Source: JAHEDH01 sp963753285
GTDB lineage: Bacteria; Actinomycetota; Acidimicrobiia; Spongiisociales; ZC4RG35
Assembly (NCBI GenBank): GCA_963753285.1
Contig: CAVWBT010000012.1
Location: forward strand, 62,001-126,000
Direction of reading: 5' to 3'
Length of the DNA stretch: 64,000 nt
Shown here: piece after piece, positions 46,650 through 55,840 of the stretch
Layout of the letters: each line of letters opens with the position of its first letter
How positions within the stretch are numbered: position 1 is the stretch's first letter
The notes under the pieces: model-generated
Told to the model about the DNA's origin: nothing
The model's input: only the letters and a program-made list of their open reading frames with translations
Databases searched by the model: none
Program-made: the position numbers and the translations under genes

Positions 46650-46847
46650 TCCCCGTGGACCGCCCTGGGGAAGGAGCCAGGGCGATCGCGGCCTCCGGGC
46701 ATCGCCTCGACCGACGGCCTCGATCTGTGCTTCCCGAGCCGGCTGTCTCGAGGCTGTGAGCCGGCGGCTGGAGGAGGATGTTGCCGTCCACCGGGCCTCG
46801 GTGCTGTCATCTCGCATATGATCGGCGACCCCGACCCGGAGTGACCC

Positions 46848-48398
46848 TTGATCCACACCAGCCCGCTTCCGACCGTCGAGATCCCGACCACGCCGATCAC
46901 GCCGTTCGTCTTGCGCATGGCGGGCGAACTGGCCGATCACCCGGCCATGATCGACGGTCCGACCGGCCGCACGTACACGTTCGCGCAGCTGGCGAATCTC
47001 ACCGCCCGGGTGGCCGGAGGGCTCACCGAACGCGAGTTCGGACCGGGCTCGACGCTGGCTGTGATGCTTCCCAACCTGCCCGAGTACTTCCTGGCGTTCC
47101 ACGGGGCTGCGATGGCAGGAGGAACGGTCACCACGATCAACCCCACCTACGGACCTTCGGAGGTCCGACACCAACTCGAGGACTCCGGAGCGACCTCCCT
47201 GGTCACGATCCCCATGTTCGTCGACACCGCCCGTGCGGCGTGCGAAGGCACCGCGGTCGACACGATCTGGGTGATCGGTGACGCTCCCGCCGGGACACTG
47301 CCGTTCGCCGACCTGATGCAGGCCGATCCGCTGACCGAACAGGTCGAGGTCGATGTCATGGAGGATGTGATGGTCCTGCCGTATTCGTCCGGCACGACCG
47401 GTCTCCCCAAGGGCGTGATGCTCACTCACCACAATCTCGTGGCCAACATCGTTCAGACGGAGCCGGTCCTCGAGGTCGAGGCAGGGAAGGAGCGAGTCAT
47501 CGCCGTGCTCCCCTTCTTCCACATCTACGGCATGCAGGTGCTGATGAACGCAGTGATCGCCCGCGGCGGAACGGTGGTGACGATGCCCCGGTTCGATCTC
47601 GAGCAGTTCCTGACCCTCGTCCAGGATCAGAAGATCACCATCGCCTACCTCGTTCCGCCGATCGTGCTGGCGCTGGCGAAGCACCCGATGGTCGACCAGT
47701 TCGACCTGTCGTCGCTCAAGCTCATCTTCTCGGGAGCGGCGCCACTCGGAGCCGAGGTGGCCCTCGAGGCAGCGGGGCGCGTCGGGTGCGACGTCGTCCA
47801 GGGCTACGGCATGACCGAACTGTCGCCGGTGACACACTCGACCCCGATGGGCGGGTTCAAACCCGGATCGATCGGACTGACGATCTCCAACACCGAAGTC
47901 CGAGTGGTCGATCCGGTCACCGGAGAGGATCTCGGCGTCGACGAGGACGGCGAGTTGTGGATCCGTGGCCCGCAGGTGATGAAGGGATATCTCAACAACC
48001 CCGGGGCGACGGCGATCACCATCGACGACGACGGATGGCTCCACACCGGCGACATCGGCCATGTGGACACGGACGGCCACTTCTACATCGTCGACCGTCT
48101 CAAGGAGCTCATCAAGTACAAGGGCTTCCAGGTTCCGCCGGCAGAGCTCGAAGCGCTGCTCCTCACCCATCCTGCGGTCGCCGACGCCGCGGTGATCGGC
48201 GTCCCCGATGTCGAGGCCGGTGAGCTCCCCAAGGGCTACGTGGTGCTGAAGCCTGGGGCGGAGGCGAGCGAGGACGACATCAAGGGCTTCGTGGCGGACG
48301 CCGTGGCGAGCTACAAACAACTCCGGATCGTCGAGTTCATCGAGGCCATCCCGAAGTCCGCCAGCGGAAAGATCCTCAGACGCGAGCTGAGAGGCTGA
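46848..48398 (+). CDS. AMP-binding acyl-CoA synthetase (4-coumarate--CoA ligase-like)
   Basis: 516 aa ANL-superfamily enzyme. P-loop YSSGTTGLPKGVMLTHHN, LPFFHIYGM, VQGYGMTELSPVTH, the hinge region GWLHTGDIGHVDTDGHFYIVDRLKELIKYKGFQ and the catalytic Lys region PKSASGKILRREL are all intact. It activates a carboxylic acid (aryl or fatty) to its CoA ester. Start TTG 46848 follows GGAGTGA; there is no better ATG before homology begins. Confidence 0.93.
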   Translation: MIHTSPLPTVEIPTTPITPFVLRMAGELADHPAMIDGPTGRTYTFAQLANLTARVAGGLTEREFGPGSTLAVMLPNLPEYFLAFHGAAMAGGTVTTINPTYGPSEVRHQLEDSGATSLVTIPMFVDTARAACEGTAVDTIWVIGDAPAGTLPFADLMQADPLTEQVEVDVMEDVMVLPYSSGTTGLPKGVMLTHHNLVANIVQTEPVLEVEAGKERVIAVLPFFHIYGMQVLMNAVIARGGTVVTMPRFDLEQFLTLVQDQKITIAYLVPPIVLALAKHPMVDQFDLSSLKLIFSGAAPLGAEVALEAAGRVGCDVVQGYGMTELSPVTHSTPMGGFKPGSIGLTISNTEVRVVDPVTGEDLGVDEDGELWIRGPQVMKGYLNNPGATAITIDDDGWLHTGDIGHVDTDGHFYIVDRLKELIKYKGFQVPPAELEALLLTHPAVADAAVIGVPDVEAGELPKGYVVLKPGAEASEDDIKGFVADAVASYKQLRIVEFIEAIPKSASGKILRRELRG

Positions 48399-48469
48399 TC
48401 CCGCGGGCGAACGGCCTGGGCCTCGCTTCGCGTCGGCGCCTTGGGCCCTCCGGACGCCAGACAACGCCG

Positions 48470-48493
48470 GTAGGGGCGACATTCATGTCGCCC
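48470..48493. repeat. REP-like palindrome GTAGGGGCGACATTCATGTCGCCC
   Basis: Nine-bp arms GGGCGACAT (48474-48482) and ATGTCGCCC (48485-48493) with a 2-base centre, between two converging genes. This type of GGGGCGAC palindrome is found dispersed in many environmental genomes; only one copy is seen here. Confidence 0.55.
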
Positions 48494-48526
48494 GCGGCCC
48501 ATCACGCCAGACCGGTCGATCACTCG

Positions 48527-48557
48527 CAGGCGCGCGTTCACGCCAACCGCGCGCCTG
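48527..48557. terminator. Perfect 10-bp stem-loop between convergent genes
   Basis: CAGGCGCGCG (48527-48536) pairs with CGCGCGCCTG (48548-48557) around 11 nt, between the acyl-CoA synthetase and arsC gene ends. Possible bidirectional terminator without a U-tract. Confidence 0.5.
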
Positions 48558-48610
48558 GTCCGGGCGTAAACGAGAACGCGGCCCGAGCCGCGGGCCACCA
48601 GATGGTCGCC

Positions 48611-49030
48611 CTACGCGACGCCCAGTTCTGCCAGGAGACTTCTGACGCGTCGCTCGATCTCGTTGCGAACGGGCCGGACCTCGTCGACGCCCTTGCCGGC
48701 AGGGTCCTCCAGCTCCCAGTCGAGATACCGCTTGCCCGGAAGAACCGGGCAGGTGTCGCCACAACCCATCGTGATCACGACGTCGGCCACGTCGAGGTCG
48801 CTGTCCGTCCATCGATGGGGTCTCTGGGACGAGATGTCGATTCCCACTTCTGCCATCGCCTCCACGGCGGAGGGGTTCACCGACACCGCCGGCTCCGAAC
48901 CGCCGGAAAGCACGAGCACGGCGTCGCCACCGATCGCCCTGGCGAATCCGGAGGCCATCTGGGAGCGTCCAGCGTTGTGCACGCACAGGAACAGGATCGA
49001 AGGACGTTCGTCAGACACGGGCTGCTCCAT
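48611..49030 (-). CDS. arsC: Arsenate reductase ArsC / low-molecular-weight phosphatase
   Basis: 139 aa. P-loop FLCVHNAGRSQMASGFA (CX5R), distal ITMGCGDTCPVLPGKRYLDW with the resolving Cys pair, and LEDPAGKGVDEVRPVRNEIERRV. This is the thioredoxin- or mycothiol-coupled arsenate reductase type. No arsenite pump or ArsR is adjacent, so it is a lone gene. Start ATG 49030 (MEQPVSDERPS); a GTG four codons later is possible. Confidence 0.9.
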   Translation of the reverse strand: MEQPVSDERPSILFLCVHNAGRSQMASGFARAIGGDAVLVLSGGSEPAVSVNPSAVEAMAEVGIDISSQRPHRWTDSDLDVADVVITMGCGDTCPVLPGKRYLDWELEDPAGKGVDEVRPVRNEIERRVRSLLAELGVA

Positions 49031-49102
49031 ACGCAGAGAGGCTCGGACGCGCAATCACGGCCCGAAGCGTACGCGCAAGAGATGAACGGGAGGTGTCGAG
49101 CG

Positions 49103-49778
49103 TCAGGGAACGTCGGTGACCTCGACCAGCACCTCGGCGAGCGGCTTGCGGACGATGTCTGGAACGCGGCATTCGGCGGCCGGGTAGCCGATCGGGATGA
49201 GGACGAACGGGCGCTCGTTGTCCGGACGACCGAGGAGTTCGGACAGGAATCGCATCGGGGACGGTGTGTGCGTGAGACTGGCGAGGCCCATGCGGTGCAG
49301 CGCGGTGAGGAACATCCCGGTGGCGATGCCGACGCTCTCCTTCACGTAGTAGTTGTGGGTTCGCTCTCCAGACTCGGTCAGCCCATACCGCTGCTCGAAC
49401 ACGACCACGATCCATGGAACGGTCTCGAGAAACGGCTTGTGCCAGTCGGTTCCGAGCGGCTCGAGCGCAGCCTGCCATTCCTCGTTCATCCTGCCGTCCA
49501 GGTAGTTCTGGCGCTCCTCTTCCTCGGCCGCCTCCCGGATCCGGCGCTTCACATCCGGGTCGCCGACGAGCACGAACGTCCATGGCTGCCGGTGAGCCCC
49601 CGACGGCGCCGTCGACGCGGCTCTCGACGGCCAGCTCGATCAACCGCTTCGGAACCGACCGGTCCGAGAAATCGCGCACACTTCGTCTTGCCGAGGACTC
49701 GGCGAGGATCGCTTCTCCGGTCGCCTCCGGGTCGTCCACATCGAGTGCCCGGTAGGGAACCGTTTCTGGGCCTGGCAT
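49103..49778 (-). CDS. Nitroreductase family protein (one frameshift)
   Basis: FMN-dependent NAD(P)H oxidoreductase. The 5' part encodes SSARRSVRDFSDRSVPKRLIELAV. A net +1 shift near 49618-49630 leads to RAASTAPSGAHRQPWTFVLV, GDPDVKRRIREAAEEEE and a complete C-terminal half with HNYYVKESVGIATGMFLTAL and LIPIGYPAAECRVPDI. Joined, it would be about 224 aa, the normal length. The break is either a sequence error or recent inactivation. It lies 9 bp after the PQQ-repeat lipoprotein gene. Confidence 0.75.
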
Positions 49779-49787
49779 GCCCCGAAT

Positions 49788-50952
49788 CTACCGGCCGGTG
49801 TCCACGGCGACGATCGATCCGTCGTTGCTGCCCAGCACGACGAGCGGGCCGGCGACCGCCGGTGTCGAAGCCATGTAGTTGCCGGGCTCACCGACCTCGA
49901 GGCTCCACAGTTCTTCACCCGACACTGCGTCGAAGGCGAACAGTCTCCCGTTCTCGGCGGTCGCGAGCACCACCTCACCCGACAGCACGGGCGACGAATA
50001 GGCGGCATCTCCGAGCTCAACGGACCAACGGACCGCACCGTCAACGAGGTCGAAGGCGATCAGCTCGGCCAGAGCCGGTCGGGACGAATCCGACACCGTC
50101 ACCGACCGCCACCGATCCGTAGATGGGCGAGCCGACATCGACGAGCCACTGGATGTCACCAGACAGCGAAGCAGACAGGAGCGCTCCGGTCGTCGATCCC
50201 ACATACACCGAGCCTCCGACGATCGCAGGGGTCGCCGCCAGCCCATCTGCGTAGGTCGTCATCTCTTCGCTCGGTTCCGGCAGTTCCACGAACTCGGCGG
50301 CCAACGACGTGACATCGACGAAGGCCAACGTGTTCGATCGGGTGCCGATCACGATCACGTTCCCGGATGCGGCCGGGGACGAGTCGACCTGCGCCTGGAG
50401 CGCGATCGAGTGCCGACGGACACCCGAGGACGGGTCGAGCACGACCAGCTCGTCGCCGACCGCAGCCCACAAGGCGCCATCGAACAGCAGCGGGCTCGAC
50501 CGGGTAGCCCCGTCGAGGTCAGACTCCCACGCGATGTCGCCGGTGCCCGGATCGTGCCGCCGCACGACACCTGTTGCGGACACCGAAAAGACGGAATCCG
50601 ACGAGGCCACGATGGAGGCATCGGTCTTGCCGACGGACGAGCGCCATCGAACTTCGCCGGTGGAGACCTCGAATGCGACCAATTCACCAGATCCGTCAGG
50701 GACGAAGCCGGTGTCGTCGATGAGAACCGGCGAGGCGATCACTGGTTCGGCACCTTCGATGCGATACGCAACGCCTGGGCTGTCTCCGATGCTCCCCGAG
50801 ACCCCACCGGACCGGGCAGGATCGGAGCGGTAGCCGGCAACCATCGAGGTATCGACGTCGGGGACCTCCACCACGGATTCCGCCGGCGCGCATGCGGCGA
50901 CGAGCAGTCCCACGGAAACGAGGATGGAAGCCAACGTTCCCGGATTGATCAC
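49788..50952 (-). CDS. PQQ-repeat beta-propeller lipoprotein (one frameshift)
   Basis: Lipobox LLVAACAP after a short signal sequence, then repeated propeller blades such as DGSGELVAFEVSTGEVRWRS, WAAVGDELVVLDPSSGVRRH and GRLFAFDAVSGEELWSLEVG. The first frame ends at 50041 after GVGFVPTGSG; a one-base excess in the GGCC run at 50067-50070 explains the switch to ELIAFDLVDGAVRW. Joined length is about 387 aa. BamB-like or quinoprotein-like scaffolds have this fold; no catalytic role is evident. The start overlaps the flavoprotein gene stop by 4 nt. Confidence 0.72.
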
Positions 50953-52328
50953 AGCACCTGGGCGACCAGGGGCGTCCAGACCTCCGAGTGGGTCGGGAAC
51001 GGGGCGATCGCGTGACGCAACGAATCGACGGTCAGCCTGCCGATGATTGCGATGGTGGCCGCGTGGATCATCTCACCTGCGTCTGACGAGACGAAGGTCG
51101 CCCCGATGAGCTGTCGGTTGGAAGCGTCGAACACGAGCTTTGCCCACCCTGGGTGTTCGTGACCGTGGCTGTATGGAGCCGCGGTGTCGGAGAGATCCCA
51201 TTCGGAGGTGATGACGTCGATGCCACGTTCGCGAGCCTGGCCCTCCGTCATCCCGACGGCGGCGAGGTTCGGCACCGTGAACATCACTCTGGGAGAGGCG
51301 GTCCGGTCCCCCACCGCCCCGCCAGAGGAGTCGTCACCCAGGAGGTGCTCGGCCAGGATGGCGCCTTGGTAGTTCGCGCCGTGCGTGTAAGGAGCCCGAC
51401 CGTTCACGTCGCCGATGGCGTAGAGCCAGTCCTCTGCCCCCGCAACACGCAACCATTCGTCCGTCTGCAGGTCGTCGGGATCGACCCCCACCGACTCGAG
51501 ACCGATCGCCGAGACTCGGGGCCGCCGCCCGACGGCGACGAGGACATGATCTGCCGCCAGTCGGTCACCTCCGTCGAGTTCGACGATCACTTCGTCATCG
51601 TCGTCGAAGAACGCCGTGGCCGAAGTGGAGAAACGGAACTCGATGCCGAGCCGGACGAGGGCCTGCTCTATTCGTCTCGACGCCTCGGGCTCTTCGGCGG
51701 GCACCGGCCGGTCGGCGAGGTCGAGCATGGTCACCTGTGAACCGAGCAGTCTGAATGCCTGTGCCAGCTCGCATCCGATCACGCCTGCACCGAGGATGAC
51801 GAGCCGGTCGGGCACCGACCGGACCGTGGTCAGGTCAGCTGCGGGGCCGACCCGTCGGTTGTCGATTCCGGGGAGGTCGGGCATAACCGGCGCGGCACCC
51901 GTGGCGACGACGACTGCGCGTCGGGCGCGCACGATCCTCCCCTCTTCGATCAGTTCGACGGTCCGGGACCCGACGACCCGCCCGTGGCTTCTCGACAGGT
52001 GCACTCCCGCCGCCACGAGGGACGCAACGTGCTCGACGTCGGAACCGCCGGATGTGACACGATCCCGGAGCCTGAACACCTCGTCGGCATCGATCTCCGG
52101 GATCGACACACCCTGACTCTGCGCTGCCTCGTAGACCGCCCTGGCGGGAGTGAGAAGTGCTTTCGAAGGGATGCACGCGGTGAAGGGGCACTCGCCACCG
52201 ACGTCGCCCGGCTCCAGCACGAGGACCTCGAGGCCGGCTTCGGCCAACTGCGGAGCGGATGCTTCGGTCGCGGAACCACCCCCGACGAAGACGACATCGA
52301 ATTCGGACACGGGGCGCTCTGGATCCAT
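50949..52328 (-). CDS. Dihydrolipoamide dehydrogenase / mercuric reductase-like flavoprotein
   Basis: 459 aa pyridine nucleotide-disulfide oxidoreductase. FAD site VVFVGGGSATEASAPQLAEAG, redox Cys pair in GGECPFTACIPSKALL (CxxxxC kept, surrounding residues unusual), NAD site VILGAGVIGCELAQAFRLLGS, YAIGDVNGRAPYTH, and a dimerisation domain ending HAIAPFPTHSEVW with the His-x-x-x-x-His/Glu-like end changed to PTHSE. Substrate unknown. Translation is coupled to the PQQ-repeat lipoprotein. Confidence 0.88.
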   Translation of the reverse strand: MDPERPVSEFDVVFVGGGSATEASAPQLAEAGLEVLVLEPGDVGGECPFTACIPSKALLTPARAVYEAAQSQGVSIPEIDADEVFRLRDRVTSGGSDVEHVASLVAAGVHLSRSHGRVVGSRTVELIEEGRIVRARRAVVVATGAAPVMPDLPGIDNRRVGPAADLTTVRSVPDRLVILGAGVIGCELAQAFRLLGSQVTMLDLADRPVPAEEPEASRRIEQALVRLGIEFRFSTSATAFFDDDDEVIVELDGGDRLAADHVLVAVGRRPRVSAIGLESVGVDPDDLQTDEWLRVAGAEDWLYAIGDVNGRAPYTHGANYQGAILAEHLLGDDSSGGAVGDRTASPRVMFTVPNLAAVGMTEGQARERGIDVITSEWDLSDTAAPYSHGHEHPGWAKLVFDASNRQLIGATFVSSDAGEMIHAATIAIIGRLTVDSLRHAIAPFPTHSEVWTPLVAQVL

Positions 52329-52368
52329 GACGCCAACATACCCGTTGGTTGGTGACGGAAAACGCGCC

Positions 52369-54438
52369 TCAGCCGACGCGGAGCATGGGACGAGCCTCGT
52401 CCACATCGGGCATGAGGTTCCCTCGCCGCCTCGCCTTTCTGAGCGTCAGGACGAAGGCGTTGGTCCGATCGGTCCGCTCCAGGGTGAGCGAGCCATCCTG
52501 GAGTTCGGCCAGCACTCGGCTGATGGCGAGTCCGAGGCCGATCGACGACGGCATCGTCTTCTCGTCCCCGTTGAGCCGCTGATACGGAAGGAAGATCGAG
52601 CGCGCCTTGTCTGCGGGGATCTCCGGACCGGAATCGTGCACTTCGACACGCACACTCTCTTCGGCGTCGACCACCTCGACGAAGATGTCGTCACCGCCGT
52701 AGCGGTACGCGTTGGTGACGAGATTCCGCAGGATCTGACGCACGCGCACCGGATCCGCCATGGCGTCGACCCTCGGATACCCGTCGACGAGGTAGGCGGG
52801 GCTGCCAGGCAGCGATCGGAGCGTTCGTTCGACGATCCGCCCGATGTCGAATGGCTCGAAGTTGATGGTCACCTCGCCGATGTCGGATCTCGACCACACC
52901 AGGAGGTCCTCGATGATGTGGCTCATCTCGATCGCGTGATGCTCGATCAACTCGCGGAACTCCTCCAGATCGCTCTCGCCATGGATCATCGATTCGTTCT
53001 GGAGTTCGTGACTGAACCCGAGTACTGCCGTCAGCGGGGTTCTCAGCTCATGCGAGATCGATGCGATGAACCGGTTCTGCGACTCGAGCGTCGCTTCGAG
53101 CCGTTGACGGGCCACCGTGAGTTCGGTCACGTCCTGCAACGCCACGTAGACGTTGGAGTAGTCGGGGTCGGAGTCTCTCCCGGATGCGTGCCATCTGACA
53201 ACGAGCTCGATCGGCCTGCCGTCCACGTCGACGTCGGACGCCGTGTGCTGGGCGACACGCCTGCGCTCCACCACGGCCATGACGCTGGCGAGCAGTGACT
53301 CGGTGGACCGCTTGTTCAGTCGGTCTTCCAACGTTCGGGACTGGTCGGACAGCCCGAGACGCCTCGAGAGCTCCTGGGCGGCAGGATTGATGTCCTTGAT
53401 CACGGCCTCCGACAGGATCGATGCCAGTACATCCGGGTGTTCGTGGAGGTACCCATGCACGTCCTCGATCCCGGCCTCACGGAGCTCATCGATGCGGACT
53501 GCGACTCGGGAGTGGTCTTCGCGCTGGATCGCCACGGGCGAGGCATCGAAGAGCGCCCGGTGACTGCGTTCGACCGAACTCAGCTCGTCGACGACTCGCA
53601 GTCGCTCTTCCTGGAGTTCCTCGGGTCGGATCAACAGGCTCCGCACGTACAGCCCGCCGAGGATCGACAGTGCGGCTCCGAGCACCCAGATCAGGAACGA
53701 CACCTCCGATGAGGTCGGCCAGCCCGCCGACGGGGCCACGGCGACCGTCCAGGGAACCGGCAGGCGTTCGGACCGGACGGAACGAAGCACGGGACGGTCA
53801 AGCGAGTGATCGCCGACGACCGGGGCGCCGTTCGGCCCCCAGACCACCACGTCGAAGCCGTCCGAGGCCTCTCCGACCCTGCCGCTGCGGATGAGTGCGT
53901 CCCAGTCGACGATCACGGCCGCGAAGCCCCATGCCGACCCGTCGTCGTTGAAGATCGGCCGTCTGATCGCGAGTCCGCTGCCTCCCTGGACGAGACCGAA
54001 GGGACCCTCGAGCGTGGTTTCGCCGGTCGCGATGGATCGCTCGAGGAGCCGGCGCCGTCCCGGGTCGGCGAACAGATCGAGTCCGATGGCCCGCTCGTTG
54101 CCCAGGATCGGGTGGACGGCCTCGATGCGATTGTCGACCACGATCTGGACCGACTTCACCGCGATGTTGGAGGAGGCGAGCGCACCGGCGTACGAGTCGA
54201 AGCTCGCGTCGATCGCCGTCCAGTCACGGTCCTGGGATTCGATGAACGCGGTGAGCCCGTCGACGGCCGACACATAGAGCAGCAGGGTCTGCTCGAGCTC
54301 ACGCGCCTCGGACTCGGCCACTTCGAGGGCCTCGGACTCGGCGGACAGTCGGGTCGACGCGGTTGCCAGACCGTCGACCAGCGCGGTCGCGGCCAAGAGC
54401 CCTGCCGCCACCAGCACGGGGATCAGTGCGCGCCTCAT
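52369..54438 (-). CDS. Membrane sensor histidine kinase with CHASE-like sensor domain
   Basis: 689 aa. TM helix at residues 4-24, an extracytoplasmic CHASE-like domain to about 255 (VDNRIEAVHPILGNERAIGLDL, LVQGGSGLAIRRPIFNDDGS), a second TM (about 262-285), a PAS-like region, HisKA with FIASISHELRTPLTAVLGFS (His near 460) and HATPase with NLVTNAYRYGGDD and SSIGLGLAISRVLAEL. CHASE domains sense small ligands such as cytokinin-like molecules. No response regulator is adjacent, so it is an orphan kinase. Confidence 0.88.
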   Translation of the reverse strand: MRRALIPVLVAAGLLAATALVDGLATASTRLSAESEALEVAESEARELEQTLLLYVSAVDGLTAFIESQDRDWTAIDASFDSYAGALASSNIAVKSVQIVVDNRIEAVHPILGNERAIGLDLFADPGRRRLLERSIATGETTLEGPFGLVQGGSGLAIRRPIFNDDGSAWGFAAVIVDWDALIRSGRVGEASDGFDVVVWGPNGAPVVGDHSLDRPVLRSVRSERLPVPWTVAVAPSAGWPTSSEVSFLIWVLGAALSILGGLYVRSLLIRPEELQEERLRVVDELSSVERSHRALFDASPVAIQREDHSRVAVRIDELREAGIEDVHGYLHEHPDVLASILSEAVIKDINPAAQELSRRLGLSDQSRTLEDRLNKRSTESLLASVMAVVERRRVAQHTASDVDVDGRPIELVVRWHASGRDSDPDYSNVYVALQDVTELTVARQRLEATLESQNRFIASISHELRTPLTAVLGFSHELQNESMIHGESDLEEFRELIEHHAIEMSHIIEDLLVWSRSDIGEVTINFEPFDIGRIVERTLRSLPGSPAYLVDGYPRVDAMADPVRVRQILRNLVTNAYRYGGDDIFVEVVDAEESVRVEVHDSGPEIPADKARSIFLPYQRLNGDEKTMPSSIGLGLAISRVLAELQDGSLTLERTDRTNAFVLTLRKARRRGNLMPDVDEARPMLRVG

Positions 54439-54537
54439 GTTCGATTCCTCATTCGGTTCGACCAGTCGGCGCCGGCACACCGAACATAAGCTGCCTCGAT
54501 GGGCGCCGCGATGGGAGGCGGGGCCTATCGTGCACCC

Positions 54538-55748
54538 ATGGCCCCGGACGCCTACATCGTCTCGTATCTCCGAACCCCGATCGGGCGGTATGGCGGCGGC
54601 CTGGCATCGGTGCGGACCGACGACCTCGCTGCGATCCCGATCCGCGCACTGATCGGACTCCATCCCGAGATCGATCCCGCAGACATCGACGACGTGATCC
54701 TCGGTGCGACCAATCAGGCGGGTGAGGACAATCGCAACGTCGGCAGGATGGCGTTGTTGCTGGCGGGGCTTCCTGACAGCGTGCCGGGCTCGACGGTGAA
54801 CCGGCTGTGCGGCTCGGGCATGCAGGCGATCATCGATGCGGCACGCGCCATCCGCAGCTCGGAGGCCGATCTCGTCATCGCCGGCGGCGTCGAGTCGATG
54901 TCACGAGCGCCCTTCGTGGTACCGAAGCCCGAACAGGCGTACCCGACCCAGGCAAACATCGTGAGCACGACGCTCGGATGGCGGCTCGTGAATCCCGAGA
55001 TGGAACGGATGGGTCACACGGACTCGCTCGGGATGACCGCCGAGAACGTGGCCGTCGAGTACGAGGTGAGCCGCCGGGACCAGGATCGCTTTGCGCTCTC
55101 GAGCCAGGAGAAGGCGGCGACGGCGATGACCAATGGCCGCCTCGCCGGAGAGATCGTTCCCGTCTCGGTTCCACAGCGAAGAGGACAGCCGGTCGAGATC
55201 GCAGCAGACGAGCACCCTCGGCCGGACTCGAGCATCGAGGCATTCGGAGCCTTGGAAGCCCGCATTCAAGCTGGGCCGGGACCGTCACCGCCGGCAATGC
55301 CTCGGGCATCAACGACGGCGCTGCCGCGCTGCTGGTCGCGTCAGGTGACGCCGTCGAGAGGTGGGGTCTCGAGCCGATCGCGCGCATCGTTGCCTCTGCG
55401 GTTGCGGGCGTACCACCGAGGATCATGGGGATCGGCCCGATTCCGGCGGTCGAGAGACTCCAGGCCCGGACCGGCGTCGGACCGACCGACGTCGATGTTC
55501 TGGAACTCAACGAGGCGTTCGCGTCACAGTCGCTCGCCTGCCTCCGTGCCTTCGGCCTGCCGGGCGACGCCGAGCACGTCAACCCGAACGGCGGTGCGAT
55601 CGCATTGGGTCACCCCACCGGGATGAGCGGCGCCCGGATCACCGGCACCGCCGCATTGGAGCTTCGGCGTCGAGAAGGGAAACGGGCGATCGCGACGATG
55701 TGCATCGGCGTCGGTCAGGGGATCGCCGTTCTGCTCGAACGCCCCTGA
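54538..55748 (+). pseudogene. Acetyl-CoA acyltransferase (thiolase) with two frameshifts
   Basis: Thiolase with YLRTPIGRYGGGLASVRTDD, nucleophile NRLCGSGMQAIIDAARAI, ELNEAFASQSLACLRAFG, GHPTGMSGARITGTAAL and CIGVGQGIAVLLE, so all catalytic residues are coded. After EAFGAL the frame changes at the TTGG run (55252-55255) to KPAFKLG and again at GGGCCGGG (55273-55280) to GTVTAGNASGINDGAAALLV. Both are explained by one extra base in a short run. Joined length would be about 403 aa. Real loss or sequence error cannot be separated here. Confidence 0.8.
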
Positions 55749-55753
55749 CCTCT

Positions 55754-55774
55754 CGTCACACGTCACACGTCACA
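55754..55774. repeat. Heptanucleotide tandem repeat (CGTCACA)x3
   Basis: Three perfect CGTCACA units starting six bases after the thiolase stop codon. Confidence 0.7.
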
Positions 55775-55806
55775 GCGACGATGACCTGGGACCGACAACT
55801 GAACCG

Positions 55807-55840
55807 TCATCTGTCATCTGTCATCTGTCATCTGTCATCC
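55807..55840. repeat. Heptanucleotide tandem repeat (TCATCTG)x4.7
   Basis: Four perfect TCATCTG units and a partial fifth. The stop codon and last codons (ADDR) of the convergent homogentisate dioxygenase gene are made of this array. Confidence 0.85.

Noticed and set aside
45576..48482. 968-codon open frame covering the LLM oxidoreductase and extending upstream
   Set aside because: Only the last 338 codons match a family; the rest is antisense to the acyl-CoA synthetase.
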